6,356 nucleotides of DNA. Origin: an uncultured Fretibacterium sp. (lineage in GTDB: Bacteria > Synergistota > Synergistia > Synergistales > Aminobacteriaceae). Made by a program: the position numbers and the translations under genes. The first letter of the stretch is position 1; each line of letters opens with the position of its first letter. The notes under the pieces are model-generated. The model had not been told where the DNA came from and searched no databases. It was given only the letters and a program-made list of their open reading frames with translations. Shown piece by piece: positions 6,148 through 6,356 of the stretch. The stretch covers positions 1 to 6,356 of the forward strand of contig NZ_CALIAA010000085.1 in the NCBI RefSeq assembly GCF_938040765.1. Direction: 5' to 3'.

Positions 6148-6356
6148 GGAAGCGCTGATTGTGGGGTGGCCCGGCAAAGCTTTTCGGAACGGGCGGGCCG
6201 GAGTCCCGCATGGGCAGACCGCCATAAACGTACGACCGGCAAGCGCAGCGATAAGCAGGCGAGCAACGCGAGGGGTGCCCAAGCGTCCAGAGGACGGGGC
6301 GTGCTGCATCGAGCACGTGGTTTCCTCACCGGCCGAGTCGGTCGCCTGGATTCTTC
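6148..6356. other. Downstream segment with no convincing gene; possible mobile-element end
   Basis: No frame on either strand here gives a product I recognise, and the minus-strand frames that cross it continue antisense into the M23 gene as GC-driven shadows. The segment starts, directly after the TTAG that contains the stop codon, with GGAAGCGCTGATT. This resembles terminal inverted repeats of some IS5-type elements, whose target is YTAR. A 6-bp stem pairs 6168-6173 with 6194-6199 and is not followed by a T tract, so it is not a terminator. A purine-rich AGC/GCGA quasi-repeat lies at about 6241-6272, and a 5-bp hairpin pairs 6301-6305 with 6312-6316. The element reading is tentative. Confidence 0.3.

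Noticed and set aside
3594..6158. Plus-strand open frame of 854 codons in a second frame across both M23 genes
   Set aside because: It is out of frame with the M23 motifs, and the translation is Gly/Arg/Pro-rich noise. GC-rich codons rarely give stops in this frame.
6168..6199. Hairpin after the last gene as an operon terminator
   Set aside because: The stem is 6 bp with a 20-nt loop and no T run follows, so it does not meet the criteria for an intrinsic terminator.

Overview
The window is GC-rich bacterial DNA with six tightly packed plus-strand genes (183-6147) that look like one operon. The order is a split transketolase-like pair (N-terminal and C-terminal halves as separate genes), ftsE, ftsX, and two exported coiled-coil M23/LytM proteins. 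Sec signal peptides, FtsEX and EnvC-type coiled-coil LytM proteins point to a bacterium whose FtsEX controls cell-wall hydrolysis. My best guess is a Gram-negative anaerobe of the Synergistota, but this rests on gene content and style alone.

Layout: 13-48 is an intrinsic terminator that probably closes an unseen upstream gene. 49-182 is a leader with at most a weak promoter candidate. The two transketolase-like genes (183-1010 and 1007-1960) overlap at an ATGA junction. ftsE (2003-2698) follows after 42 nt and overlaps ftsX (2685-3569) by 14 nt. The first M23 gene (3586-4803) starts 16 nt later and the second (4831-6147) after another 27 nt. From 6148 to the end I see no convincing gene and no terminator. 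This tail starts with a sequence that resembles an insertion-sequence end.

How the genes should work together: FtsE (cytoplasmic ATPase) and FtsX (four-helix membrane protein with a periplasmic domain) form the ABC-type machine that controls a coiled-coil peptidoglycan hydrolase or activator during division. Here it sits next to two such partners. The first keeps every M23 metal and catalytic residue. The second has lost two of them at the same spacing, which suggests an enzyme/pseudoenzyme pair.

The most unusual part is the transketolase-like pair. Its fold-level sequence pattern is clear, but the N-terminal half lacks nearly all the thiamine-diphosphate and Mg-binding residues (GDG to GAE, the downstream Asn, and the three His motifs). 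The C-terminal half keeps the cofactor-activating Glu but has lost the conserved substrate-site residues. I infer a pseudo-transketolase heterodimer repurposed for a non-canonical role and co-expressed with the FtsEX/hydrolase machinery. That link is a hypothesis from gene order.
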